From positions 1 to 6,357 of the forward strand of contig JAIUNH010000235.1 of the NCBI GenBank assembly GCA_020161965.1: a DNA stretch of 6,357 nucleotides. Direction: 5' to 3'. The notes under the pieces are model-generated. The model did not search any database. It was not told where the DNA came from and saw only the letters and a list, made by a program, of their open reading frames with translations. The translations under genes were made by a program, and so were the position numbers. Shown here piece after piece: positions 1 through 6,357 of the stretch. Source of the DNA: Pseudomonadota bacterium. GTDB lineage: Bacteria; Pseudomonadota; Alphaproteobacteria; CACIAM-22H2. Numbering within the stretch: position 1 is the first letter of the stretch; the number at the start of each line of letters is the position of its first letter.

Positions 1-12
1 CTGGCCCCGCGC

Positions 13-32
13 GACGCTTCGGCGCCTTTTTT
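13..32 (+). terminator. Weak candidate intrinsic terminator for an upstream gene
   Basis: A CGC stem (15-17) and GCG stem (22-24) close a canonical TTCG tetraloop (18-21). One A/C mismatch is followed by a further G-C pair (13/26), and a run of six T (27-32) follows directly. The short stem is weak, but UUCG plus a U-tract is typical of rho-independent terminators, so this may end a gene lying left of the window. Two plus-strand frames stop nearby (TAA 37-39 and TGA 66-68), and either could be the tail of such a gene; I cannot choose between them. Bases 1-110 hold no ATG, GTG or TTG start on the minus strand, so no leftward gene begins here. Confidence 0.3.
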
Positions 33-110
33 GGCCTAAGACTCGCCTTTTTCGCCGTTTTGGGTTGAAATCCGCCGCCCTGGAAGAAATCCGGGGGAAA
101 CGGGGTCCGG

Positions 111-374
111 ATGAAACCGATCAAGATCGCGGCCGTTGCGGCGGCCTGCCTGACACTCGCGGGGTGCTATATGCCTTCGCGCCAGGAAGCTTTTACCGGC
201 GGTGGGGCTGTGGCGGGCGCCGTCATCGGCTACAACTTCGTCGTCGGCGCGCCCGGCGTGACCACGGCCGCCATCGCCGGGGCCGCAATCGGGGCGGGGG
301 CCGGCTACATGATCGAGCGCTATACCCGCCCGGCACCGCCGTCATCGACGCCGGCCGGCGGGACGATGCAGTAA
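111..374 (+). CDS. Small glycine-zipper outer-membrane lipoprotein (hypothetical)
   Basis: An 87-residue protein. Residues 1-18 form a lipoprotein signal peptide: a basic start (MKPIK), an Ala-rich hydrophobic core, and the lipobox LAGC with the lipidated Cys at position 19. Tyr at +2, not Asp, favours outer-membrane sorting by the Lol system. Residues about 29-66 are Gly/Ala-rich with small residues at regular spacing (GGGAVAGAVIG, then AAIAGAAIGAGAG), the glycine-zipper pattern of small envelope lipoproteins of the OsmB/SlyB/YMGG type. The tail (about 72-87) is rich in Pro, Ser and Gly and is probably disordered. The ATG is preceded by G-rich sequence at 93-106 that could serve as a weak ribosome binding site. 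It lies 41 bases upstream of rfbA on the same strand, so co-transcription is possible. The lipoprotein and zipper architecture are clear; the precise function is unknown, and a link to polysaccharide synthesis is only suggested by position. Confidence 0.85.
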   Translation: MKPIKIAAVAAACLTLAGCYMPSRQEAFTGGGAVAGAVIGYNFVVGAPGVTTAAIAGAAIGAGAGYMIERYTRPAPPSSTPAGGTMQ

Positions 375-415
375 GCGCTTGATAGGCAAGGCCCCTTCGC
401 CTAAACCCGAATTCT

Positions 416-1294
<879 letters not shown>

Positions 1295-1296
1295 AC

Positions 1297-2349
1297 ATGG
1301 CGACGATCCTGGTCACCGGCGGCTGCGGGTTCATCGGCTCGGCCTTCATCCGCCTGGCCTTGCGCGACAACGCGACGCGCATCGTGAACGTCGACAAGCT
1401 CGGCTACGCCGCCAATCCCGAAGCCTTGGAAGGTGCGGCGCAGAATCCGCGTTACGCGTTTCACAAGGCCGATATCGGCGACCGTGCTTCGATGCAGGGC
1501 ATCCTCGCTCAGCACAAGCCCGACGCGGTGGTGAATTTCGCGGCGGAAACGCATGTCGATCGTTCGATCGACGGGCCGCTTGCGTTCATCGAGACGAATG
1601 TCGGCGCCACCGCAAGGTTGCTGGTCGAAGTGCTGGAATATTGGCGGGGGGCCGGGGCGTCGCCCGCATTCCGCTTCCTGCATGTGTCGACCGACGAAGT
1701 CTTCGGCGCGTTGACGCCGGACGAAGAACCCTTCCGTGAGACGACGGCGTATGCGCCCAACAGCCCTTACGCGGCCAGCAAGGCGGCGTCCGATCATCTC
1801 GTGCGCGCGTGGTTCAAGACCTATGGCTTGCCCGCGCTGATCACGAATTGCTCGAACAATTACGGGCCGTGGCAGTTTCCGGAGAAGCTGATCCCGCTGA
1901 TGATCGCCAAGGCCAAGGCGGGCGAGAAATTGCCGGTCTATGGCGACGGGCAGCAGATCCGCGATTGGCTGCATGTCGAAGATCATGTGCGCGGCCTGAA
2001 AGCCGCGCTGGAGAAGGGCAAGCCCGGCGAGGTCTATGCCTTCGGCGGCGGGGCGGAACTCGCGAACCTCACGATCGTCAAAACGATCTGCGACCATATC
2101 GATGCGAAGCTCGGCGTGTCGATCGAGGGTGCGCGCACGCGCTTGATCGAATATGTCGCCGACCGGCCCGGCCATGATCGCCGCTACGCGATCGACGCCG
2201 CCAAGGCGATGCGCGAATTGGGCTGGGCGCCGAAGCACGATTTTAAATCGGGTCTCGCCGCGACGATCGATTGGTATCTCGCCGCGAGCGATTGGCTCGG
2301 CCGCATCAAGGCGGAGCGTTACGCACTCTCGCGCTTGGGCACGGGCTAA
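1297..2349 (+). CDS. rfbB: dTDP-glucose 4,6-dehydratase RmlB
   Basis: Converts dTDP-glucose to dTDP-4-keto-6-deoxyglucose using tightly bound NAD+, the second step of the dTDP-rhamnose pathway; cytoplasmic, usually a dimer. It is an extended short-chain dehydrogenase of 350 residues, normal for the family. The Rossmann motif GGCGFIG is at residues 8-14. STDEVFG at 131-137 contains the catalytic Thr/Asp/Glu trio (Thr132, Asp133, Glu134), and YAASK at 158-162 gives the catalytic Tyr158 and Lys162. The C-terminal substrate-binding part has NNYGPWQFPEKLIP and RPGHDRRYAID, both diagnostic for RmlB. The ATG at 1297 is preferred over an in-frame upstream GTG-type start at 1189, which would lie inside rfbA and add an unrelated Arg-rich extension. 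It sits two bases after rfbA and two before rfbD, and no strong ribosome binding site is seen, so translational coupling is likely. Confidence 0.97.
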   Translation: MATILVTGGCGFIGSAFIRLALRDNATRIVNVDKLGYAANPEALEGAAQNPRYAFHKADIGDRASMQGILAQHKPDAVVNFAAETHVDRSIDGPLAFIETNVGATARLLVEVLEYWRGAGASPAFRFLHVSTDEVFGALTPDEEPFRETTAYAPNSPYAASKAASDHLVRAWFKTYGLPALITNCSNNYGPWQFPEKLIPLMIAKAKAGEKLPVYGDGQQIRDWLHVEDHVRGLKAALEKGKPGEVYAFGGGAELANLTIVKTICDHIDAKLGVSIEGARTRLIEYVADRPGHDRRYAIDAAKAMRELGWAPKHDFKSGLAATIDWYLAASDWLGRIKAERYALSRLGTG

Positions 2350-2351
2350 CG

Positions 2352-3236
2352 ATGCGCGTGCTCGTCCTGGGTGGCGACGGGCAAGTCGGTCGTGCGCTCA
2401 GCGCGCGGGCGGAGAACGCCGGATATCAAGCCATCGCCTTCGGGCGCGATGCGGTCGATGCGACCGATGAAAATGCGATCCGCGCGGCGATCGAAACGAC
2501 GGGTGCGGAAGCGCTCGTGAACGCCGCCGCCTATACCGCCGTCGACAAAGCCGAAAGCGACGAGGCTGCCGCACATAAACTCAATGCCGAGGCGCCGGGC
2601 CTGCACGCGCTTCTCGCGGCCGAAGCGAATATTCCCTATCTCCACATCTCGACCGATTACGTCCTCGCGGGCAACGGTACGGCACCCCACAAGGAAAGCG
2701 ATCCGTGCGCGCCGCAATCGGTCTATGGCCGCACCAAGCGGGCGGGCGAAATCGCGGCATGGCAAGCGGGCGGGCGCGTGGCGATCCTGCGCACGTCGTG
2801 GGTGTTCGCGCCCTGGGGCAATAATTTCGTGCGCACGATGCTGCGCCTCGCCGCGACGAAGCCGGAGCTGCGCGTCGTCGACGATCAGCGCGGCGGGCCG
2901 ACATCGGCGCTCGATATCGCCGACGCGATTTATCGCATGCTGCCCAAGCTCGCCGATCCGAAACAGAAGGACGCGACCGGCGTGTTCCATTTCCAAGGCC
3001 GCCCGGCCGTGACCTGGGCCGCCTTCGCCGATGCGGTTTTGGACGAAGGGGCGAAGCATGGTCACCCGCGCCCGCCGGTCGTGAAGATCACGACGGCCGA
3101 ATATCCCACGCCAGCCGCGCGACCGGCGAATTCGGTTCTGGATTGCGCGCGTTACTCGCGCGTGTTCGAGATGGCGCCGCCCGATTGGCGCGTGGGCCTC
3201 GCGGAAGCGGTACCCGCGCTTCTCAAACTTCTTTGA
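2352..3236 (+). CDS. rfbD: dTDP-4-dehydrorhamnose reductase RmlD
   Basis: Reduces dTDP-4-keto-L-rhamnose to dTDP-L-rhamnose with NAD(P)H, the last step of the pathway; cytoplasmic. The 294-residue length is normal. The nucleotide-binding loop GGDGQVG is at residues 7-13. ISTDYVL at 99-105 carries the catalytic Thr101, and YGRTK at 125-129 gives Tyr125 and Lys129. RTSWVFAPWGNNFVRTML, DDQRGGPTS and, near the C-terminus, RPANSVLD are family hallmarks. The chosen start, ATG at 2352, places the loop at the usual distance from the N-terminus; a longer frame from 2271 would overlap rfbB with unrelated residues. The gene follows rfbB by two bases, and its 3' end overlaps the convergent dehydratase gene by 14 bases. 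Its natural substrate requires the epimerase RmlC, which is not encoded in this window. Confidence 0.96.
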   Translation: MRVLVLGGDGQVGRALSARAENAGYQAIAFGRDAVDATDENAIRAAIETTGAEALVNAAAYTAVDKAESDEAAAHKLNAEAPGLHALLAAEANIPYLHISTDYVLAGNGTAPHKESDPCAPQSVYGRTKRAGEIAAWQAGGRVAILRTSWVFAPWGNNFVRTMLRLAATKPELRVVDDQRGGPTSALDIADAIYRMLPKLADPKQKDATGVFHFQGRPAVTWAAFADAVLDEGAKHGHPRPPVVKITTAEYPTPAARPANSVLDCARYSRVFEMAPPDWRVGLAEAVPALLKLL

Positions 3237-5118
3237 ATTCGGGCACGAGCTTTTTCAGCATCGCGCGCACCGCATCGTGATCGCCGTTGCGGGCGACGAT
3301 CTCCAACTCGGCCAAGGCGATACGTAACGCTTCCAGCGCGTCGAGCTCGGGCCGCGCCAGCAGAATGCCCGGCGTCGCGGTGGGGGCAGGCGCTTCGTCG
3401 CCGTGGAACAATTCCTCGTCCAGCTTTTCGCCGGGGCGCAAACCGGTGAACACGATCTTCACGTCGCGGTCGGGGCGCTTCCCGGCCAAGCGGATCATCC
3501 GGCGGGCGAGATCTTGGATGCGCACGGGAGCGCCCATTTCCAGCACCATGATCGCGCCGACCGACGGGCCGTTCGCGACGGTCGCCAGCACGCTTGCTTG
3601 CAAGACGAGTTCGCACGCCTCGCGGATCGTCATGAAATAGCGGCGCACATCGGGATGCGTGACGGTCAGCGGCCCGCCGGCGGCGAGCTGACGTTGGAAC
3701 AGCGGCACGACCGAACCGGACGAGCCCAACACGTTGCCGAAGCGCACGGTCACGAATTGCGTCGGGCTTTGTGCGGCGTCCAGCGCCTGGCAAAGCTTCT
3801 CCGCCAAGCGCTTTGTGGCACCCAGGATATTCGACGGGTTCACCGCCTTGTCGGTCGAAATCATCACGACCGCGCGGGTCCCCGCCGCGATCGCCGCATC
3901 GGCCACGTTGCGTGTGCCGATGGCGTTGGTCAAAGCGCCTTCGGAGGGATTGTCTTCCAGGATCGGCACATGCTTCAGCGCCGCCGCGTGGAACACGATC
4001 TCCGGCTTCTCGGCGGCGAACACGCTGGCAAGGCGCTGCGGGTCGCGCACATCGGCCATGATGCCCACGCGCTTCACCTCGGGCCAATTCTCGGCGAGTT
4101 CGCGGTCGATCGTGTAGAGCGCGTGTTCGGCGTTCTCGATCAGTGCGAGCTTCGCGGGGCCGCGTTGCGCGATCTGGCGCACGAGTTCCGCGCCGATCGA
4201 ACCGCCGGCACCCGTGACCAGCACGCGTTTGCCGCGAATGAGGCCATCCATCGCCGGACGGTCGAGCACGCGTTGCGGGCGGCCCAGCAGATCTTCGATC
4301 GCGATGGGCGCCGTGGCGGTGGCATCCGCGTCGCCGGACAGATCGTTGATGCGCGGCAGGCGCACGGCATTCATGCCCAGGCTGTCGGCCGTATCGACCA
4401 AGGCTTCCAGCGCTTGGCCTTCGATGTGCGGGGCGGCGACGACCAAACGCTGCGGCCCGCGGCCCTTCGCCTTCATCGCTTGCACGATCTCGGGCAAGCG
4501 ATCGAGCGAGCCGAGGATTTCCACGCCGCCGATGCGCCGTCCGGTGCGCGTGTTGCCGTCGTCGACGATGCCGAGCACGAAATAGGGCGCGCGGCGGCGG
4601 CGGCGATTGGCTTGGATGAACAGTTCCGCGCCGTCGTTCGCGCCGACGATCAGCACGGGCACTTGATCGTCGCGCGGCGCGCCGGCGACGAGATTCAAAT
4701 TCCCTTCGCGTAGCGCGCGATAGAGCAAACGCGATCCGGCGATGAAGGCGAACAGCACGGTCCACACGATGAACAGCGCGGAGCGCGGCATCGCCCCCAA
4801 ACGCTGCCACAGGAACATCGCGGGCAGGAACAGCAGCACGGCCAGCGTGACCGCGCGCGCGGCGAGCAGCAAATCTTCGACGCCCGCGTAACGCCACACG
4901 CCGCGCGGCAAGCCGGTCAGGCTGAAGGCGATTCCGGCGGCGAGCGCAAACACCGCCGCCCCGCCCCAGATGAATTCGCCGGGGTAGTCCCATAGTTCGT
5001 CGCCCAGGCGCAGATACAGCGCCGCGACGAATGCCACGGCCGCCAAGCCGATATCGATCGCCATCGACAAGCGCACGCGGTCGAACCGCGACAGGAAAGT
5101 GCCGGGACCCTTGGCCAT
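3223..5118 (-). CDS. Membrane-bound nucleotide-sugar 4,6-dehydratase, CapD/FlaA1/WbpM family
   Basis: A 631-residue inner-membrane enzyme of the large UDP-GlcNAc C6-dehydratase type. Four hydrophobic segments lie at about 17-38, 49-70, 83-104 and 112-132, with the family signature GVWRYAGVEDL between the second and third. A first nucleotide-binding domain begins around 153 (VGANDGAE at 158-165). The catalytic SDR domain begins with TGAGGSIG (302-309) and includes HAAALKHVPILEDNP, STDKAVNP (421-428) and the C-terminal LRPGEKLDEEL. Homologues form UDP-4-keto-6-deoxy-N-acetylhexosamine for FucNAc, QuiNAc or bacillosamine in O-antigen, capsule or glycoprotein (family knowledge; the exact product here is unknown). 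The YxxxK motif reads LGATK (432-436), with Leu where FlaA1 has Tyr and WbpM has Met. The ATG at 5118, preceded by a weak AAGAG, is preferred over a TTG at 5157 that adds 13 residues with no family match. Its end overlaps rfbD by 14 bases. A run of five Arg (172-176) is encoded by a CGG-type repeat. Confidence 0.93.
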   Translation of the reverse strand: MAKGPGTFLSRFDRVRLSMAIDIGLAAVAFVAALYLRLGDELWDYPGEFIWGGAAVFALAAGIAFSLTGLPRGVWRYAGVEDLLLAARAVTLAVLLFLPAMFLWQRLGAMPRSALFIVWTVLFAFIAGSRLLYRALREGNLNLVAGAPRDDQVPVLIVGANDGAELFIQANRRRRRAPYFVLGIVDDGNTRTGRRIGGVEILGSLDRLPEIVQAMKAKGRGPQRLVVAAPHIEGQALEALVDTADSLGMNAVRLPRINDLSGDADATATAPIAIEDLLGRPQRVLDRPAMDGLIRGKRVLVTGAGGSIGAELVRQIAQRGPAKLALIENAEHALYTIDRELAENWPEVKRVGIMADVRDPQRLASVFAAEKPEIVFHAAALKHVPILEDNPSEGALTNAIGTRNVADAAIAAGTRAVVMISTDKAVNPSNILGATKRLAEKLCQALDAAQSPTQFVTVRFGNVLGSSGSVVPLFQRQLAAGGPLTVTHPDVRRYFMTIREACELVLQASVLATVANGPSVGAIMVLEMGAPVRIQDLARRMIRLAGKRPDRDVKIVFTGLRPGEKLDEELFHGDEAPAPTATPGILLARPELDALEALRIALAELEIVARNGDHDAVRAMLKKLVPEFKEV

Positions 5119-5143
5119 ATCGGGCTCTTGCGTAAACAAGCCC
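5116..5143 (-). promoter_or_regulatory. Candidate hairpin covering the start region of the dehydratase gene
   Basis: Read on the minus strand, GGGCTTG (5143-5137) can pair with CAAGAGCCC (5130-5122) around a six-base loop, leaving a two-base AG bulge. The 3' arm includes AAGAG, the only purine-rich stretch near the ATG at 5118, so the fold would bury the presumed ribosome binding site. The complementarity is visible in the sequence. A regulatory role is inference and depends on transcription starting upstream of 5143. The 5' arm shares bases 5140-5143 with the larger inverted repeat at 5140-5190, so the two folds exclude each other. Confidence 0.3.
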
Positions 5144-5190
5144 GCCCGATTTGCCAAGGGAATTGCGGCACTTGGCCTTTCCGGGCGGGC
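5140..5190. repeat. Nested inverted repeat in the divergent intergenic spacer
   Basis: A perfect nine-base outer arm GCCCGCCCG (5140-5148) is matched by CGGGCGGGC (5182-5190). Inside it, a perfect six-base arm GCCAAG (5153-5158) is matched by CTTGGC (5171-5176) around a 12-base loop. On the plus strand the structure is followed by GTTTTAG and then the GGAG ribosome binding site of the aldo/keto reductase; on the minus strand it is followed by TTGTTTACG. It fills most of the 92 bases between two divergent start codons. It could be an operator for one or both genes, a leader attenuator, or a bidirectional terminator-like element. A second overlapping dyad, TGCC-N11-GGCA (5152-5170), has the size and symmetry of a LysR-type binding site. 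The repeats are directly visible; function is unknown. Confidence 0.55.
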
Positions 5191-5201
5191 GTTTTAGGGT
5201 C

Positions 5202-5205
5202 GGAG
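5202..5205 (+). promoter_or_regulatory. Ribosome binding site of the aldo/keto reductase gene
   Basis: GGAG lies five bases before the ATG at 5211. It is the best Shine-Dalgarno match at any start in the window and decides in favour of 5211 over an in-frame TTG at 5151, which would run through the inverted repeat and add 20 residues not expected in the family. Confidence 0.7.
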
Positions 5206-5210
5206 TCGTG

Positions 5211-6176
5211 ATGAAAAAACGCGCCCTTGGCCGTACCGGCCTGTCCGTCTCCCCCATCGGCTTCGGCGCGTGGGGGATCGGCGGCTTCGTGCCGGGTGCC
5301 TCCTACGGCAAAACCGACGATGCGGTGTCCAAGGCCGCGTTGCGCCGCGCCTTCGAGCGCGGGATCGATTTCGTCGACACGGCGCCCGCCTATGGCGACG
5401 GGCATTCCGAAGCGCTGATCGGTGAAACCCTGGCCGATATGCTGCCGGCCGATCGCGACCGTATCGTGGTCGGCACCAAGGCGGGGCAAACGCGCTTCGC
5501 CGATCCGGTCGATTTCTCGCCCGAAGCGATCAAGGAATCGGCCGCGGCGTCGTTGAAGCGCCTGCGCCGCCCGGCGATCGATTTGTTGCAGCTTCATAAC
5601 GCCACGCCGGAATTGCTGCGCGAACGGCCGGAGATTTTGGGCGCGCTGGAAGATTTGCGCAAAGCAGGCATCATCCGCGCCTGGGGCTTGTCGATGAAAT
5701 CGCCCGCCGAGGCCAAAGCGGGGATCGAGGAATTCGCCGCCCCGGTGGTGCAGGCGAATTACAACGTCATCGACCATCGCGCGGCGGATTGCGGGCTGTT
5801 CGACGTGGCGGCGAAAACGGGGGCGAGTGTGATTGCGCGCACGCCGTTGGCGTTCGGATTCCTCAGCGGCAATCTGTCGGCCGACGCGGTGTTCCCCGAA
5901 GGCGATCATCGCCGCCAATGGCCCAAGGAACGCTTGGCGCTGTGGGCCAAGGCGGCGCGCGAATTCATCGGCGACATCGCCGCGCGGGAAAAGCAAAGCC
6001 TCGCGCAGATCGCGCTGCGCTTTTGTTTATCGCGCCCCGAGGTGGCATCGACGATTCCGGGCATGTTGCGGCCCGAGGAAGCCGATCTCAACGTCGCGGC
6101 CGGCGAAGCGGGCGCGCTGACGCCGGCCGATCTCGACCGGATCGCGCGCGACTACAAGGCCTCCGCGTTCGCCTGA
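5211..6176 (+). CDS. Aldo/keto reductase
   Basis: A 321-residue NADPH-dependent oxidoreductase with the (beta/alpha)8 barrel of the aldo/keto reductase superfamily, at normal length. It opens with LGRTGLSVSPIGFGAWGIGG, the usual N-terminus of this group. The catalytic tetrad is complete: Asp56 (FVDTAPAYG), Tyr61 in the same segment, Lys90 (VGTKAG) and His129 (LLQLHN). Later features include the GIIRAWGLS strand, VQANYNVID, TPLAFGFLSGN and the ASTIPGM segment that helps hold the cofactor phosphate. The substrate cannot be read from the sequence; members of this branch reduce varied aldehydes and ketones, and a few act on nucleotide-linked keto-sugars. The start is set by GGAG at 5202-5205. It is divergent from the dehydratase across a structured 92-base spacer and convergent with a LysR-type gene, the two stop codons lying two bases apart. 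Placement next to sugar-nucleotide genes permits, but does not show, a role in deoxysugar synthesis; a general metabolic role is equally possible. Confidence 0.94.
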   Translation: MKKRALGRTGLSVSPIGFGAWGIGGFVPGASYGKTDDAVSKAALRRAFERGIDFVDTAPAYGDGHSEALIGETLADMLPADRDRIVVGTKAGQTRFADPVDFSPEAIKESAAASLKRLRRPAIDLLQLHNATPELLRERPEILGALEDLRKAGIIRAWGLSMKSPAEAKAGIEEFAAPVVQANYNVIDHRAADCGLFDVAAKTGASVIARTPLAFGFLSGNLSADAVFPEGDHRRQWPKERLALWAKAAREFIGDIAAREKQSLAQIALRFCLSRPEVASTIPGMLRPEEADLNVAAGEAGALTPADLDRIARDYKASAFA

Positions 6177-6178
6177 AT

Positions 6179-6357
6179 TCAAACGCGCATCGCGTCGATA
6201 ACCGCGCGCAGTCCCGCCGACATATGCCGCCGGTCGGGGTAATAGAGATAAAGCCACGTCGCCGCCGCGCACCAATCCTCGAGGCAAGCGACCAGCTTCC
6301 CGGCGACGATCGCGTCCGCCGCCCGATCGGCCCAGACATAGGCGAGAGCGCGGTCCC
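6179..6357 (-). CDS. LysR-type transcriptional regulator, C-terminal fragment (runs off the window)
   Basis: The last 58 codons plus the TGA stop of a gene entering from the right edge. The visible residues read ALAYVWADRAADAIVAGK, then LVACLEDWC and LYLYYPDRRHM, ending in LRAVIDAMRV. This matches the end of the substrate-binding domain of LysR-type regulators, where a G-(R/K)-L-V-x-x-L-x-D-W-C segment is followed by a strand ending in YP-x-R-R-H and a final helix with an R-A-x-I-D pattern. The helix-turn-helix lies outside the window, so DNA binding cannot be checked. Such regulators often sit beside the oxidoreductase they control, but usually divergently; here the gene converges on the aldo/keto reductase, which leaves the regulatory link open. 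The family call rests on motif recognition over a short stretch. Confidence 0.82.
   Translation of the reverse strand, partial: DRALAYVWADRAADAIVAGKLVACLEDWCAAATWLYLYYPDRRHMSAGLRAVIDAMRV

Noticed and set aside
23..61. Repeated CGCC-plus-T-run units near the left edge
   Set aside because: Only three imperfect copies with irregular spacing; more likely a T-rich intergenic tail than a designed repeat.
3204..3222. GAAGCG/CGCTTC hairpin near the end of rfbD as a terminator
   Set aside because: Six-base stem inside coding sequence, followed by only a mixed TCAAACTTCTTT stretch; too weak to call.
3403..4713. 436-codon plus-strand frame opposite the dehydratase
   Set aside because: His/Arg/Ala-rich antisense shadow with no family resemblance or ribosome binding site.
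5119..5157. TTG at 5157 as start of the dehydratase (13 extra residues)
   Set aside because: The extension runs through the inverted repeat and does not resemble the family; ATG 5118 is simpler.
5172..5200. Promoter for the reductase: TTGGCC, 17 bases, TAGGGT
   Set aside because: Spacing is right, but only the outer bases of the -10 match, and it would leave a nearly leaderless transcript; not supportable without start mapping.
3152..5257. 701-codon open frame on the minus strand overlapping the dehydratase in another frame
   Set aside because: Product is almost wholly Arg/Ala/Gly-rich without domains, whereas the 3223-5118 frame carries all family motifs and membrane segments.
4917..5996. 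359-codon minus-strand frame across the spacer and opposite the reductase
   Set aside because: It has no domain and crosses from antisense of one real gene into the wrong frame of another.
6088..6339. 83-codon minus-strand frame at the right edge
   Set aside because: The frame ending at 6179 gives a recognisable LysR C-terminus; this one is Arg-rich and featureless.

Overview
The window is high in G+C (roughly two-thirds by eye) and densely packed, with third-position G/C bias and long spurious antisense frames. Together with the protein sequences, this suggests an alphaproteobacterium, possibly of a Rhodospirillales-like lineage. That placement is an inference from style, since no rRNA or other marker is present. 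I see no tRNA, rRNA, CRISPR array, insertion sequence or phage gene.

Layout. Bases 1-110 hold no convincing gene: there is a weak terminator-like UUCG hairpin followed by T6, and perhaps the last codons of an upstream gene. At 111-374 (+) lies a small glycine-zipper lipoprotein. At 416-3236 (+) three tightly packed genes, each separated by two bases, encode RmlA, RmlB and RmlD. These are three of the four enzymes that convert glucose-1-phosphate to dTDP-L-rhamnose; the epimerase gene rmlC/rfbC is not in the window. Converging on them and overlapping rfbD by 14 bases is a 631-residue membrane-anchored nucleotide-sugar dehydratase of the CapD/FlaA1/WbpM family at 3223-5118 (-). A 92-base divergent spacer with nested inverted repeats separates it from an aldo/keto reductase at 5211-6176 (+). 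The last 179 bases (-) are the C-terminal end of a LysR-type regulator that runs out of the window.

How the genes fit together. This is the edge of a cell-surface polysaccharide or O-antigen precursor locus. RmlA/B/D supply dTDP-6-deoxyhexose, and the CapD-family protein probably makes a UDP-4-keto-6-deoxy-N-acetylhexosamine precursor at the inner membrane. The aldo/keto reductase and LysR gene may mark the boundary to unrelated metabolism. The lipoprotein is a plausible envelope component but has no demonstrated link to the sugar genes.

Nothing here amounts to a clearly new system. The points most worth a second look are the structured divergent spacer (overlapping, mutually exclusive hairpins, one covering the presumed ribosome binding site of the dehydratase), the Leu at the usual Tyr/Met catalytic position of the dehydratase, and the missing rmlC.
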